Part shown: positions 27,501 through 42,500 of the stretch, piece by piece
Layout of the letters: every line of letters starts with the position of its first letter
Position numbering within the stretch: position 1 is the first letter of the stretch
Assembly (NCBI GenBank): GCA_951799425.1
Contig: OX637393.1
Span: forward strand, 26,058,744 to 26,122,743
Source: Ilex aquifolium
Lineage: Eukaryota > Streptophyta > Magnoliopsida > Aquifoliales > Aquifoliaceae
DNA: 64,000 bases
Direction: 5' to 3'
Translations under genes and position numbers: made by a program
Notes under the pieces: model-generated
What the model was told of the DNA's origin: nothing
The model's database searches: none
The model's input: only the letters and a program-made list of their open reading frames with translations

Positions 27501-30500
27501 TAAGGGCATGGATCTAGTGGGATGGAGATCACGAGTTCTCACCAGGCGAAAGGAACCATCAGCTAGTACAATATAAGTCAGCCGATTGGAAATTAAAAAA
27601 TACCGATAAAATGCCAGACATGTGAGCACTAGCTCTCGAATCAATAATTCAAGAAGGTGAGGCTGATTGAGCTACCACATATGCAAAATTACCTCCATGA
27701 GCCAAACCAGTAACAGAAGCAGATCCCTGGGAAGATAGCAAGGATAACTGTTGGATGAGCTGAGAAGTAAGATGGTTATGAGAATCTAACGTAGAGGTAA
27801 AAGGTGCTACAGTAGATGTCTGAGATACAGGTGGAGCTGAATCATCCAAAGCCTGATTAGCATAGGCTGGTCGCCCATACTTATCCTAGCAATAATCATT
27901 TGTATGTCCAATGGCCCCACAATAAGTACATTTCCACCTTAGAGCAACTGCCGCAACCACCACGTCCTCCACGGTTGGAACCTCTATCACCACGACTACT
28001 ATCCAAAGATGAATGTCAAGTGTCAACCACCAAGACCACTACTAGAGAGTAAAGCAGAGGACTCCTAAGATTGTGAGAGTGTCTCACATGTCAAAGAGAC
28101 TCTCTAAAGACGAGAATAAGCATTGACAGTAGTTGGAAGTTTCTCACTTGCCAAGATCTGATCTTTGAACACACCATATTCATAATTAAGACTGGACAAG
28201 AATAACGCAACTTGGAATTTTTTACGCTACCGTCTCTATACCTCTAGATCCGTACTCAATGGCTGATAAAACAGAAGTTCATCCCACAACTCTTTCAAGG
28301 TGCCATGGTGCTTAGCTATTGCTCTGCTTGGTGCTAAACATACACTCAAATAATTCATAGATCCATGACACATTTTAATCTTGTCAGTACATCTCCGCAA
28401 GAGAGTCTCAAATCTTCTTAGTTGTATCACAAAGTTGAACATTTGAGGCTACACCAAGATCCATACTGTGCCACAACCAGGTCATCACCAAGGAATTCTC
28501 ACTTTACCAGTCTTCTGAATATTTTGAGGTCTCGGAAGGAGGACTTTCAGTCATATACTTGACTTTCCGTTTAACACACAAAGACTTTAATAGCATGGGA
28601 CCAAGAGTAATAGTTGGCTTTATTCAACTTCACAGAAGTAATTTGCCGAATCTGATCATCTATGGAAAAGACCTAGCGAACTTGATCCACCGACGAATAT
28701 TTAACCTCATCCGATGCACCATAATAAGAAAACACAACCACTACACAACAATCCACAACTAGCAATAACTACACACACAAGAATCAAATAAAATAACGAG
28801 CATAGATTAATTGGTTTTTCAAACAGATCTCACAGCCCAAAACAAAACCAGACAAGCATAACACATAAGAATATCACAAGTTTCAACCAGATTTCACTGC
28901 CCAAAAACAGAAACAGGCAAGCAGAACACAAAATAACAACCCAGGCTCCCAACAACAGCTACACGATCCAAAAGAAGAGTCAAAACACACCAAAGGAGAT
29001 CACAATCCACCAAAGACCAGGAGACCAGATTTGTAGCTGAACAATATTCAGCACAAAAAACTGAGTCAGGTAGTGTGTTGCCTACGTTGGAAAGTGTTGA
29101 CGTGACGCCACTTTCTCCAACGAGTGCATAGTAACAGTAGAAGTCTTCTATGATCTGTACCTTGATCTGTTTGTGTAATTAACAACTAATTGCTCTTATT
29201 CCAAGTTAAAAAGATAAACTTAAGATTAGGGTTTAGGGGAGAGAGGAGAAAGACGGAAGAGACATTGAGAGAAATAATGTGTATTTTCAGTGTTGCCCTA
29301 CACTATTATTTATATTGACCTTATCTTGGGTAATTACAATATTACACTACACAAATATAAAACATAAAAAATAAGAACTCTTAACATTGAGAATACTTGT
29401 CAGATAGCTACTTCAAGTTTATGCGCCAGTTTTACAAGGGCAGATTACATCCAAAAAAAGAATTTGAAGGACACTTCAACATCAAAAAACATATCTTATT
29501 GCACATTCCAAACACATTATTTACAGGTCAATTAAGCCTAGAATAAGACTTCCAAGATTCAGACTTTACTTGACAAGAGAAGGAACCTTGAGGAGCCTTT
29601 CGTTCTCAGAATAGGGGAAACTAGGTTATAAAAAACCTGCTGCATGAATCAGTTAACTTTTGAAATGCTACTAATCAGGAGGAAATAGCTTACCTAGACC
29701 AGAAGAACCAATACCTCCATCATCAGGAGAAATAGCTCTGAGAATCAGCCAGAGAAAATGAAGGTGGCTAGCCAGGTTGGAAAAGATTGTTTGGGGGCAA
29801 AAGTAGATAATTACATGGTTAAGGCAGGGGAATAAGAACACAAAGTAGAGGAAACACTATCTAGACGGGAGGTAGAAGGGATTGTCCTCCAAGTAATTTC
29901 ACAGAAAGAGTAATGCAACTTTCAGGAGGGATTTTCAGACTGGAAGCCCCTTCGAATGAGAAAACAAGCTGTTGCACGTCAGTTAAATCATATCTTTACA
30001 ATTTTACAACCCTCTACACATTCTTATGAGTTAATGATACGAGTAACATGTCAAGAGGAATGGCATTAAAGATAGGAGAGTTCTTCTGGCAGCAGTTTTG
30101 GGGTATCCTAAAACCACACAAGATCCAATACAAAGCAGATCGACGAGCAATGATACGAAATGTATATACTTGTGTATATTGCAAGATGTTTCATGGCACT
30201 TACTGCAGTTAAATGACTTTCCATGTCATCTATTGTGTGTACGAAAATGCAGGAGTTATCTATACTTATACATTCTATGATAAGATGGCCTGACCAAATA
30301 GTTGCTCCCAAAATCCGTCGAATTGAATGATTTGTTCATGGCTACATCAAGAATTCGAGAAGATGTATTAGTTTTAAACCAAAAGAGAACTAAACCACAG
30401 GGGCAGTTTAGTTCCTGAACCGTACTCCAGGTAAAAACAAACAAAGAATATCAAATCCGAGCTAATATTTTTCCTTTGACATAACATTAGCAGCAAGACA

Positions 30501-33500
30501 AGCACAAATCTAGATAGTACGAAGCCTAGTTGGTGGCACAATACATAATAATTTATATGCTAGACCAAAGCATCTGAAATACAAATAGATGGTACTTCTA
30601 TTGTTTTTCTTACTGAACCATGAACAGCGTAGATGCAACTAACTGCATGCATATGAGATATTTAAATACAGTCAAACAAAAGTACCTCCAACCAACTATA
30701 GGATCTAGTGAGCTCATATGTTGCAAAGCCACCATCACGATTCTGAAGAAATACAAAGGAAAGGGCTCATCAGAGATTCACAAAATTGGTGTATCCTGTC
30801 ATGATACTTAATAACACATGTACACAAATACTGCTAATCTGAACATGGAGACTTCGATAAGATTTAATAAAGGATCATTGCCCACTAAGGTACACAGTAA
30901 TCGAGGACTATATGCTAAAATTCAATATTTAGGATTAAAACATTTTACTGAATTATGAGTGCAGAAAACTTAATGCAGCTGAGAATATTCAGTGACCGAA
31001 AATTTGAGGAAAAATTTGTTACATAAAGTTAAAAATCTATAATACCTGGCATCTTAAGCATTTAGTGAAAATCTGGTCTCTCCAATTTAAATCTAAGGCA
31101 TTTTTTAAGTTGCTCTTATACGTAAAAAGGTAGCTAGTTTTGCATTATCACAAAAGAGTGGTCCATAAGCTCCCGCCATTGCGAGATCTGAAGAGGGTCA
31201 AATATACACAACTAATTTTGCATTATCAAATGCCTTTAATAGAGGAATCACTTAATCTTTTCAGATTTCAATACTCAACAAGGTTATCAAACATTTCGTT
31301 AGTTATCATCAAAGCCACAGACTTAAGTAGTCAAGTGTAAAGATTATAACCATGTATCAAACATGGTTCAAAGAATCGGTCGAGTCCGATATGACATGTT
31401 TCGTAACCATAATGTTCCACGTTCCATGTAAATTATGAGTCTCACTTAACTTGTTGCATCAGTCGGAGATGCTTAGGGTGACTTATACCAAGGTTACCTG
31501 GATCGCTGGTTGATTTGGTACATGTTACGGACATGGTTCGGGGCACATTAGTTTCTCCGGTGCGCGATCCAATCGGGTAGACTTAGTTGGTACGCAACTT
31601 TAGATCGCAGTTTGTTTTGGATTCTTATCCGAACCATTTCCACTATTAAAATAAATTATATATTGTTACGCATATATACACATAATTAGTTACTATTAAG
31701 TTTATACCAGACAGAGTTTTGAATTAAGGATTAAAATTTTGTTTTGGTGCATTATTTAGGTCACTTAGGAAAATAAAGTGTTACGGAAACATAATGGAAA
31801 CGAATAAAAGGCTTAGGAATTTAATTCCCAAACATTGGTCAAGATATATCGAAACATCTTAAAACACTTCGAAACATTAGTGAAAATATGCTGAAATACC
31901 TCAAAACAATCTGAAACGCCTCAAAAAACCCTGAAGCATTGAAATTTTGATTCCTTTGTTGATTCGTTTTGGTCTCTTTGAAAACGAAAACGAATACGTT
32001 TCGACTGTTTCAAAATAAAATTTTAATCCTTGTTTTGAATATTATTTTAATTATACATGTATAATCAATACTTTAGATCGATGGTAATGATAAATAGGAT
32101 ATAACAGCCGATAAAAGGCTTTAGATCAATACACAGTTTTGAATATATCGGATTGTAATTTCCAAAAAAAATAAAAAAATCTGAAAACGAATGTATAGGG
32201 CTGCGTGTAATACTGTAGGCATGAATAGGGCAGCCCGCTTGTCTACCTAATCAATAAGCCCTACGGGTAGTTTTGACCTTTTTACCCCAAGTATGTTTTC
32301 TTGTCGTATAACACAAGGGGATGTTTTTAACTTTTCATCCAAACAAATACTTTGATAACCGATAGGGCACTTTTCTAGGTCTAGAATCACTAGACAACCC
32401 TTGTAGCCTTTAGGACTAGAATTACGTTGAGTTTTCAAAGAGACAACCTTCTCATAGACAAAAATTGAGACAGACAAACATTTTTTTATGAGCTAACTTC
32501 ACGCTCAATGCAATCGACTCAAAATTGAGAGATGATTGTCAATCGAACCATCGAGAGTGGATGATGTCATATCACTATCTCGATTGATGAAGAGACAATG
32601 GAGAGCATTGTTTGAAGCGTGAATCAAAGGGCAATGTGCGATCCTTCGAGTTAGACTGTGGAGTAATTAGGGTTAAGAAGAGAAAATTAAGAAGAAGAAG
32701 AGAAGGAATTAAGAGAGGAATATGGTGTGTTAGGGTTACACAACTATATATATATATACATATGCATAACCACAAGATTACCAAAATACCCTTAAGCTGA
32801 AAATACATAACATAACATTCCCTCTGAAGTTGGTGTATAGATATCTCTCATACACAACTTGAAAACAATAGGAAGAAAAGACTTGCTATTAAGCCCCTTT
32901 GTGAAAACATCAGCCAACTGATTTCACAAAGTGCATGTAAACTAAACCCTTGCTCAGCTTCCCTTTGATAAAGTGTCGATCAATTTCGACATATTTAGTT
33001 CCATCATGTTGAACTGGATTGTGTGTTAAATTTCTTACTTTGTATTGTTAGTAGTGCAGGGTAATAATATATTAGTCATAACCAAACCAAACCAAACTCA
33101 GTTTTTATACCAATCATTTGGGGTCGGCTATATGATGTAATAATATAATTAGTCATAATATCAGTTTATTGTAAATAAAAGGGTTTAGGGCAACACACCT
33201 ACTGCACAAGGTGTATTCTTCTCCCAACTTTCTTTCCTCTTTTTCTCTTTTTCTTCTTTTTTTCTCCTTCATAAACCCTAATATCAATTTCACTAATTTA
33301 ACTTGATTCCAGAGCAAGAATTTTAGGCAAAAAGGCTCGTAAAAACAGCACAAGAAAAAAAAATAGAAATGCTTTGTTGCTGACATCAGCGCTGGAATAT
33401 TGATGTCATCACTTTCTAGAGATGGCAAACCGTCGACTTGGTGCCCTCGTATTTATGGTGATTTTTGCATATTTCTGTGAAGCCATCTGAATAGACTTTT

Positions 33501-36500
33501 CATATTTTGAATGTTTTTTTTGGAGATTTTGGGTTCAATTTCTTTGGTCTGGTTTTCGGAAGCCTTCTAAAGTTTTTTGTTGCTCGTATCCACATTAGAA
33601 GGGTCCGACTAGGACTGTTGTAGTGCTATGTGGTTGACCTATCTCAGTTTGGCTGAGTTTGTGGTGGTTTTTTTGTGGATCTACAGTTCAGTATTATTAC
33701 CAATACTGGTCTGAGTTGTTTCGTTTGGACCGTGACCTAGGAAGCACGGATACGAACACGGGTGTCGTATCCGATACGATACGGATATGGGGATACGACA
33801 AAATTCCAAAATATAGGACACGGGTACGACAAGGATACGGCTAATTAAAATAATATAATATATTTTTATATACATAATAACATTAATAATAAAATTGAGT
33901 AATTAATTAATATTTTATAATTGGACAAATGAGTTAATATTAAATTTGATTAATGGGCTAATATGTTATGGATAATGGGCTAAACCAAATTGGGTAGTTT
34001 GTGACAACTAATAAGGTATGATTGTAATTTAACATAAAATATAATAAGTTCAAGGGTTATTTGTAAATTATTTTAGCAACTAGGGCAAAGAAAAAAAAAT
34101 AATAGGGCCTGAAATGTAAATTAAGACAAGTAAAAAAAAAGAAAAAGAAGAAGGCAGCCCAGCCCTTTATTGCTTTTCAGCAACTAGGGCTAAGCTAGAT
34201 GAAATCGTAGAGCTCAGGCGGCGGCGTGCGCGAGAGAGAGAGAGGGGGTTGAAGAGAGACCTGAAGATGAAGACGACATACCTACTCAAAGAGGAGGAGA
34301 TCTGTGGATGTGGCTGTCGCTGATCAAGTACATCGTCTTCTTCCCTCTTTTTTTTTTTTTTTCTTCTGGTTTTAAATTCATGGTTGTGGCCGTATCCCTT
34401 CGTATCCAAGCCACATCCGTCTATAGCAAATATTTCTTCACTGTTCAAGACACTTGTGGAAGTATCGGACATGTGTCCGATCGTGTCCCACGCGTATCCG
34501 TGCTTCCTAGGCTGTGACTTGTTTTGCTGCTCTGTGAGGTACGACTAGGGCCTAGCTGAAACTTTATGAGATGCCCACACCTCTTTGGTATAGCTTTTGA
34601 TGTGATTTTGTGCCAATTCTAGGCTTTAGTCACTTTTTCGACACATATACAGTGACCAACAATTGTTCAGGTTTCGACTTAGTCTCTTTTTCGACCATCG
34701 GAGATGTGTTCCAGGCACCTAGGTGTGGATTGTTCTAGTGGGTTGGGACTCCATCGCCCCAGTCTGTCGGGAAGGCTAATTTGAGTTGTGTTATCAACCA
34801 TTTGTTGCTTTTTTAGTGTTTGTCGTTTTTTTTTTTTTGGGCCTTATTTTGGTTTCTGGATTTTGAGTTCTTGGTAGGGGTAAAGGATCTGTGATGGATT
34901 CACTTCAGGGCATTACTTTGCTATGTTTGATCCTACTATCTGTTCACATCTGGTTGTGAATTGCATTTCTGAAATCTAGAGTACAGATTTAGGTATTTGC
35001 TTGGTAATTTCTACATTAGTATATATGATTGCTGACCCTTAGTGGATTGCTTAATCAATTGTGGATTTCTCGATGGCGACTTTGAATGTTAGTAATGGCG
35101 GCGTTCGTCGTGGTGGTCTTGAGCCATCCCATAATATCAGTCGTGGTGGTCCATACACAAGATGCTCTATATATACCTGCTCCTCCAAGTCTCCATGGAA
35201 AAAAACATTCTTCACATCCGATTGCTGCAGGCTCAACAGTAGCTATCGAAGTAAAATAGTAGTATCCGGAGCAGAAAAAGGGCCAATAGTGGCCAAAACT
35301 TTCCGTCAACAAAAAAGAAGGGTCAAAAACCTCACAAAATCCACTTCAGAGTGTAACAAATACCCCCGGGCATCATAGATCGACCCTAGCCAAGCCTCAC
35401 TAAGAATATCTGAACTAGGAAAAAGCCTCAAATCAAGCCAAAAAACAAGATATGAAAGCCCATACTGTAGACGAGGCTCGAAATTGCCCAAAAATCATCT
35501 AGAAACCCATCAAAATTCAACAAAACTGCGGGAATGTTGTAGATCCAACCCATTCGCACCTTACCCAAGCACAAGAAAAAAATTGATGTTGTTCGTTGTT
35601 GATGTCAGCGCTAAAATGCTAATGTCATCATTTTCTGGCGACGAAAAACCTACCCACAGGGTCGACTTGGTGCCCTCATATTTATGATGATTTTTGCAGA
35701 TTTTTTTGAAACCATCTGAATAGACTTTTCATTTTTTTCATTTTTTGATTTTTTTTTTTTTTGGAGATTTTGGGTTCAACCTCAGATGGGTCCGACTAGG
35801 TTTGTCGAAGTGCTCTATGGTTGACCCATCTCAATTTGGTTGAGATTGCAGTGGTTTTTTGGTGGATCTATAGCTCAATACATGGTTCAAAGTATCGATC
35901 AATACCGAGATGAGTTGGTCGAGTCGTATCTGACTCCGTATCTTTCGAGAGATTACTGTTACACGATACGTATAGACCCCGAGTTGTGTAAGTTGTATCT
36001 AAGTCAATCTCGAATCGCCAAATTATCATAACCAAATCGATCAATACGGTTCTGTAACGCCACGATATGACCTAAATCTCTCCGGATACTGCGCCATGAC
36101 TGATGTGTAGCCCTCCGAGTCGATGACCGATACCACGACCTTGAACCTTGGTGCCTCAGTAGTGTTACCGATACAAGTTAAGCAACATTTGAGTTATTTC
36201 CTTTGTGTTGTGACTTGGTTTGCTGCTCAGTGAGGTGCGACTAGGGCCTGCCTGAAGCTTGGTGAGATGCCCACACCTCTATGGTAGTTTTTGCCGTGAT
36301 TTTGTGCCAATTCTGGGCTTGGGTCACTTATCCGACACATGTACAATGATCGGCGATTGTTCAGGTTTCGACTCTGCCTCTTTTTTGACCATATGGGTGT
36401 GGATTGTTTTGGTGGGTTGGGACTCCATCGCCCCAATCTGTTGGGAAGGCTAATTTGAGTTGTATTATCGACCATTTGTTGTGTTTTTTGTGTCTTTGTT

Positions 36501-39500
36501 GTTTGTTTTTTTTTTTTTTTGGGCTTTATTTTGGTTTCTGGATTGTGGGTTCTTAGTTGTGGGTTAGGATTTGTGGTGGGTTCACTTCAGCACACTGCTT
36601 TGCTAAGTTCAATCCTACTATCTGTTTAAATCTGGTTGCGAATTGAATTCTTAAAATCTTTGGTTCAGATTTAAGTATTTTCTTGATAATTTCTACACTA
36701 GTTTATGTGATTGTTGAAGCTTAGTGGATTGCATAATCTATTGTGGATTTCTCGATAGTGACTTTGAATGGTAGTAATGGTAGTGTTCGTCGTGACAGTC
36801 GTGAGTCGTCCTATAATGTCAGTCATGGTAGTCTATACACATGACGCTCCATATATACCTCCTCCTCCAAGTCTCTATGGAGAAAAGAATTCTTCACATC
36901 CAACTGCTGCAAGCTCAACAGTAGCTATCAAAGTAAAATGATGGTGTCCGGCGCAGAAAAAGGGTCAACAGTGGCCAAAACTAACTGTGGCGGAAAGACA
37001 CAAACCAAACCGTGGTCGAAAAACAACAATTACCCAAAATGTGATGGCAGCTTGTTCTTTTGACATGAGGTTTGTATTTGTCATGCCTGGTTGGGAAGGT
37101 AGTGCACATGATTCACGTGTTTTTATGGATGCTATAACAAAAGGTGAAGTCAACTTTCCTATGCCGCCAGAAGGTTGGTGTGTAGATTGATTTAATTCCT
37201 ATAATCAAAGCTATGATGTTAAATATTTAATGTTGACAATGTGTTTTTGGATTAGGGATGTACTACGTGGTAGATGCCGGCTACACAAACATGCCTGGAT
37301 TTCTCTCGCCATATCGTGGCGAGAGATATCACATTCCTGATCGTAGTGGTAACAGACGTGCACCACGTGGACCCAGAGAGCTATTCAACTATCGACATTC
37401 TTCTTTGAGAAATGTTATTGAGAGATGTTTTGGCGTGTTGAAAGCGAGATTTCCTATTTTAAATACAATGCCAAGATACAAACCTGCACGCCAACCAGCC
37501 ATTGTAACAGCATGTTGTGCAGTTCATAATTTTGTTCGTATGCATTCAGCAGGTGACATGTACTTTCAGCGGTTTCTAAATGAAGACGTCCCTTTAGATA
37601 ATGAACAGAGTTCCAACCATCATCGATTGACTGAATTAGACATGTCATCATCACAACTCAATGCTATGTCGCACTTGAGAGATACAATGGCTGCGAGTAT
37701 GTGGGCAACTGTTTCTCGTGGTGGTTGAACTTTTATGTTGTTTAAGTTTTATTACTAGTACACTGTCATTATGTAATATTAAAAATATTAAGTAAGGGTT
37801 GGCTCACTTGTTTATGTTGTGGGTGTAATATCAACAACATAAATGTGGAGCTCTCTCATTGTAATATAATGTGGAGCTTGTATGTACGAACAATGGTCTG
37901 TATTATGTTATAATTTGTAATATAATGTTCTGCCAGTGAAACATTTCAATCCAAACATCATCTCTGTTTTCATTATTTTTTGTCTTACTGTCCAAACATG
38001 TTTTTTGTTTTTTGTTCTGCAAAACAGTTTTTAGAATTATATAACCAAACAAGTTCTGCGAAACAAAAAACACTAAAAACAATTTTCGAAAACTGTCTTC
38101 GAAAACTGTTTTCAAAAACTGTTTTTTGAGACGCAAACCAAACACGCCCTAAATCTTCCGACTGAATTGCAATATTGTTAGGATCTTCATTGTCCAATAA
38201 GATGTTGTGTCTAATAAGATGTTAATTGGTTGAGAAGGAATAAATCCATATTTTCTAGATCAGTGACGTGACATAACACCTTCACCAATCATTTTGCTTC
38301 AAGTAAGCCTTTGAGTTATTGACTCTAATCCATTCTCGTGTTATCATTACACAGGCGATACAACCCTCTGAAGCATTAAAAATCATTCTCTGCTGAACAT
38401 ACGTACAAGCACACATAAAAAGTTAAGGCAAGTATCTAGATTAATGGTTAAAAGTCCTTTTTTAATTGTGCAATAAGTATCTCAAAATTCTAAAGATGGT
38501 CAAACTCCAAGGCACAAAGCAGCACATTATGACTTTACTGGGAAAACAGAAATAATTTGATAAAAAGAAAATGACAGATAGAAATAGATGCAATGCAACA
38601 GCTGGTAAGCTTATATTACTGAGGTTCAAAGGAATAAGCTTACCTGTAGTGAAAGAATAACATTTACGGAATCATACAATTTCTTTGCATCTAGTGGTTC
38701 ACCAACAATTTCTGATGGCAATTTTGCTAGTACAAGAACTGCCTGTTGAAGAAATGAAATATATATTACTCAAGAAATTCCATGAGCAAACCAAACTATT
38801 TCAGGTTTGGCTGATTATTACTTTCAATCCCTCTGCTGTGCAATCAGATATGGGCCATCCATGATCTGCAGTTGAGAAAGGCCAGGCGCCTTTTGAAATG
38901 TGACGATACCAGGAATTAAGATTGCCTGGGCAATCATCTAACACCTTTAAAGCAAAGGAAAGGCAGTTACAGCAAATGGAAGTGTAGGAATAAGTTATCA
39001 AGGTATCAGTAGAAGGGACACGATAAAATAATATCATGAGTTTTACCTGTGAGCTTTTGATGTACATATGTGCTTTACTTAAAGTTGGACCATATTCTTC
39101 ACCAAGGTTCGTGGAAATAATTGCTTGAACAGCAAAAGCAGTGTCCCATAATTGACTGCCATTATAACCCTGTGATAGATTGCTAAGTCTGCCTTAGATT
39201 GTTAAAACCTTTGCAATTGTCATAAAGTTGAAATAAATATGCTCAAACGGGAAAAATAATAATATGGTCCGAACGGGAAATAATTTTCAGAGAACAGCAT
39301 TATCTCTAGACCTGCATTTTCATGCCATCTTCTGCAAGCCACAGATAATCATATATTCTTGGGAGGTGCAACTTGAAAGCCTCTGAGTTTGGATCTTCCA
39401 CCCAACAGCAAAGCATGTTTAACACCTGAATACCAAAGTTAAGCTCTAGAAAAAGATCGGGCGAGGGGGACTGGTTAAAATTAGCAATCTCAATCTCTAA

Positions 39501-42500
39501 TTCCCTATTTTAGAGACATCACCTAGAGAACAAAAAAAACTTGTACTAGTGACAGAAAGCATCTCACCATGAATTCAGCATCTGATGAAAGGGAGTAGCT
39601 ACAATGAAATATGGCAATTCAAATTTTCCCAGTAAAAGTTCTGGAACATAGAACTAAAGAATCTGACAGATTAATATTGAGTACTGTTTTTACATAGTCG
39701 TTAGTTAAGAGGCATCTTCAACTTTACTCTCAGCTTTCCACTGGATAGGCAAAAATTTTCAAGACAACAAAAGCATACCACTAGAAGCTTTTTATGCTTA
39801 CCTTGTTTACAGGGCCAATGCATATATAGCGAGTGTTTTCATCTTCGTAATGTATGTGCTCCATCACTGTTTGAAGAGCCTTCTCCCTCAACTTTTTTCC
39901 AGGCCAACGTATTAGAATAGGTTCCAAGAGCTTGTCAAGAGTTGCCCAGAGTAGGTCCTGTACAAGAGGGTGTGGATAGTACAGGTCTTCCTGCAAAACG
40001 TAATGAATCCACTTGTCTGAGAAGTAGGAACAGATTAAAACCAAAAAGCACGTGCCAAGCAGGAGTATGTCTGTCACTGTTTTATTAAAAACAAAAAACA
40101 TAGACTTGATCAGCATTTGAGGCAACATGCATGAGTAATACTACCAGGCCTGACTGAACATCTCTGGAAATAATACTAATCCAAAATCAAACGAATAACT
40201 TCCAGCAGCTGACCGACAATGTGTGCAGTGAAGTTTGATTTAAGATAAAAGTTTATGCAGTGAGCAAGAAGAATACCCATCAAAAAAATTAAGAAAAAGA
40301 AATAACAAACAATACAGAATCTTGAGCCATAAATCTGCAGCAGACTCCTGGTGTCAACGCCAATCAAAAGAGAAACCTCAGAATACAAGAAAGCATCAAC
40401 TCAGGAAGCGGAAATGATAGAAGTTATAACCTAACAACAGTCAACTTCTAACAAAAATGTGTGATAAGAGTTTGGAACCTAACCGCAGATGCATTTTAGC
40501 TGTTTTAACTGCTTTTAAACACAAATTTCAGCATTAACCTAACTGGCAGGGATTCACTACAGGAAGCAATGAGCATTCCTATTCCAATAAAATTGGACAA
40601 AAGCTTTACAATGATCTGCCATACGCAGCATTCAGCCAGGCTTGTGACTAATGATGCAGAGACTAGCTGAGTTTCTAAATCACTTATATAATTTCCTCCA
40701 AAAATCGAGAAAAGGAAAGCTCCAAATAATTCAAACTCATTTTCACCTTGACATTATCTCGTTTAAAATAAGCATTGAGCATGCAGTTCAGTAGCATACA
40801 TAAGGTTCGTACACATTTCATACAAAACATTGTAGGGGGTAATTACACATGACAGCCTTGTACTTTGATATGGTTAAATATCACACCCCACTCAACTATG
40901 ATTTTTGTGACACTAAATCTCGATCATCTTGCAACTAAAGTTCAAAACTAACACTTTCCGTTAGATCTAACAGCGTATATTACACGAGTCACCAACACTG
41001 TACTTTATTGAAATAAATATTCACAGCCGATTTTTTTGAAGAATCAAAATGACATGTTTACCCTCGTTATGTTTTCTCATTCATTGTCTTGCTGTCCTCT
41101 ATACTGTTGATTGACTGAATCACCACCACTCCACCCACCCACGCCCACCATCACCAGCTTTTCTCCAAATAAAATCCTCACATAAAGCAAATTCACAACC
41201 ACATTATTTTTTTTATAAATCAACAAAACACTTTTCTTTAATAATGCAAAATGATTGCATGAAAGACAAGACTTATTTCAATAAGACTAGCACACAAGTA
41301 AACATAAACATTAAACTACAAACTCCATATCACACACGATTTCCAAACCACCTAATTAAGAACAAAGGAATTGCGGAAACATGAGGGCGCACGGACACCC
41401 AAAACCCAAAAGGAAACCAAGAAGTATATTCTTTCCCAAATGTAATCCACCTCTTCCATTTTGAATTCAAAAATTCTTATATTTCTCTCAAGCCAAATAC
41501 TCCCAAATATAGCCATCGCCACATCGAAAGGGATTTAGCTCTTTAACTCCTTTCAAAATTCCAAAACCCAATTTCAAGCATTTCCTAGTAAGAACTGGTG
41601 CAATCTAACACAACTCCAGTAATCCAAACAATCTACTCCATAGAGCAAAGGCAAAAGGAGAGGGAAGGACGAGATGATCAATCCTCTCCTCCCTCCTTTT
41701 TGCATATACGGCACCATTGTGGAGCAAAGAGAGATTAAGCCTCCTCTTTTGAAGTAAGTCATTGGTATTAATTTTCTTTTGAGCAAAAGTCCAGTAAAAA
41801 ACTTGAACTTTAATGGGCACTTTCACTTTCGAAATCATCTTGTAAGGTTCAAATTATGGTAATGAGAGATCGTCAATTAGGATGTCAAAACAAGATTTGC
41901 AAGATAACTCCATGGATGAAAGAATAGCCCATCCCTCCTATCACAAGTATTTTGTGTAAGCGTAACTCCCTCAAATACAGATAATGAAGAGCAAAGTTCA
42001 ACAATCTTCGTATCATTTGAGGTTTCTAATGAAATTGAAGTTCCAACCGAAGGGAAATGAACAGCAAGAGACTATAGAGACAGTTGAACTACAATGAGAG
42101 TGGCAGAGACAACGCAAGTGAGGAAGTTTGTGGAGTTTTATGGATTTTAAGGGATGGACAATGTGCTTTCCACTCCAATAGGTCGTGTCGGCAATGAGTT
42201 TTGCTTATTTCTATGATTTTCAGGCTTGATTAGATGCTTTTTAAGATAGTAGTTGTGTTTCTTGTTGCTTCTTTGGTCTATTGATCCATTCGGCATCCAT
42301 CTGGGATAGACACAATCTATCATAAACAATCAAAAGCTGTTGCAAGACAGATTGGAGTTGGAATTTCAAAATGAAAATCCTACCCTATAGATTACAACAG
42401 TAAAGTTAGATGTCCAAAATTTACTTGTCTAGTCACAATCATCTATTTTATTTGTTAGGAGGAAGAAAAAGATAGGTTACTTGACTGTTAAAATTAAAGC

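Larger units (their letters stand above)
20051..29386 (-). mobile_element. Copia fossil 3 with two nested inserts (CAS intron 12)
   Basis: LTRs at 20051-20236 and 29205-29386 are clearly related (TAAGAACTC, TATCTTGGGTAATTA, AGATAAACTTAAG). On the minus strand: primer-like TTGGAATAAGAGC beside the LTR, gag leader, gag/protease (27649-27849 region), pre-integrase (27291-27644), integrase (26827-27054), reverse transcriptase (22466-22756 and near 26000), RNase H (22117-22440). Without its inserts it is about 4.9 kb. Broken in many places; LTR divergence makes it old. Same family as 5158-10276. Confidence 0.85.
33024..35290 (+). mobile_element. Copia fossil 5, rearranged, with SINE and hAT inserts
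   Basis: LTR at 33024-33302 (TGTTAAATTTCTTACTTT, CT-rich tail) followed by primer-like TTGATTCCAGAGC, a leader like that of Copia 3, a gag start near 35071 (cf. 6508), and a short reverse transcriptase piece on the opposite strand (35051-35236). Holds the hAT copy at 33737-34510 and a SINE-like insert in its LTR. Rearranged and broken; old. Confidence 0.6.

Noticed and set aside
35840-36031. 63-residue plus-strand frame
   Set aside because: Lies within the family C MITE; no family signature.
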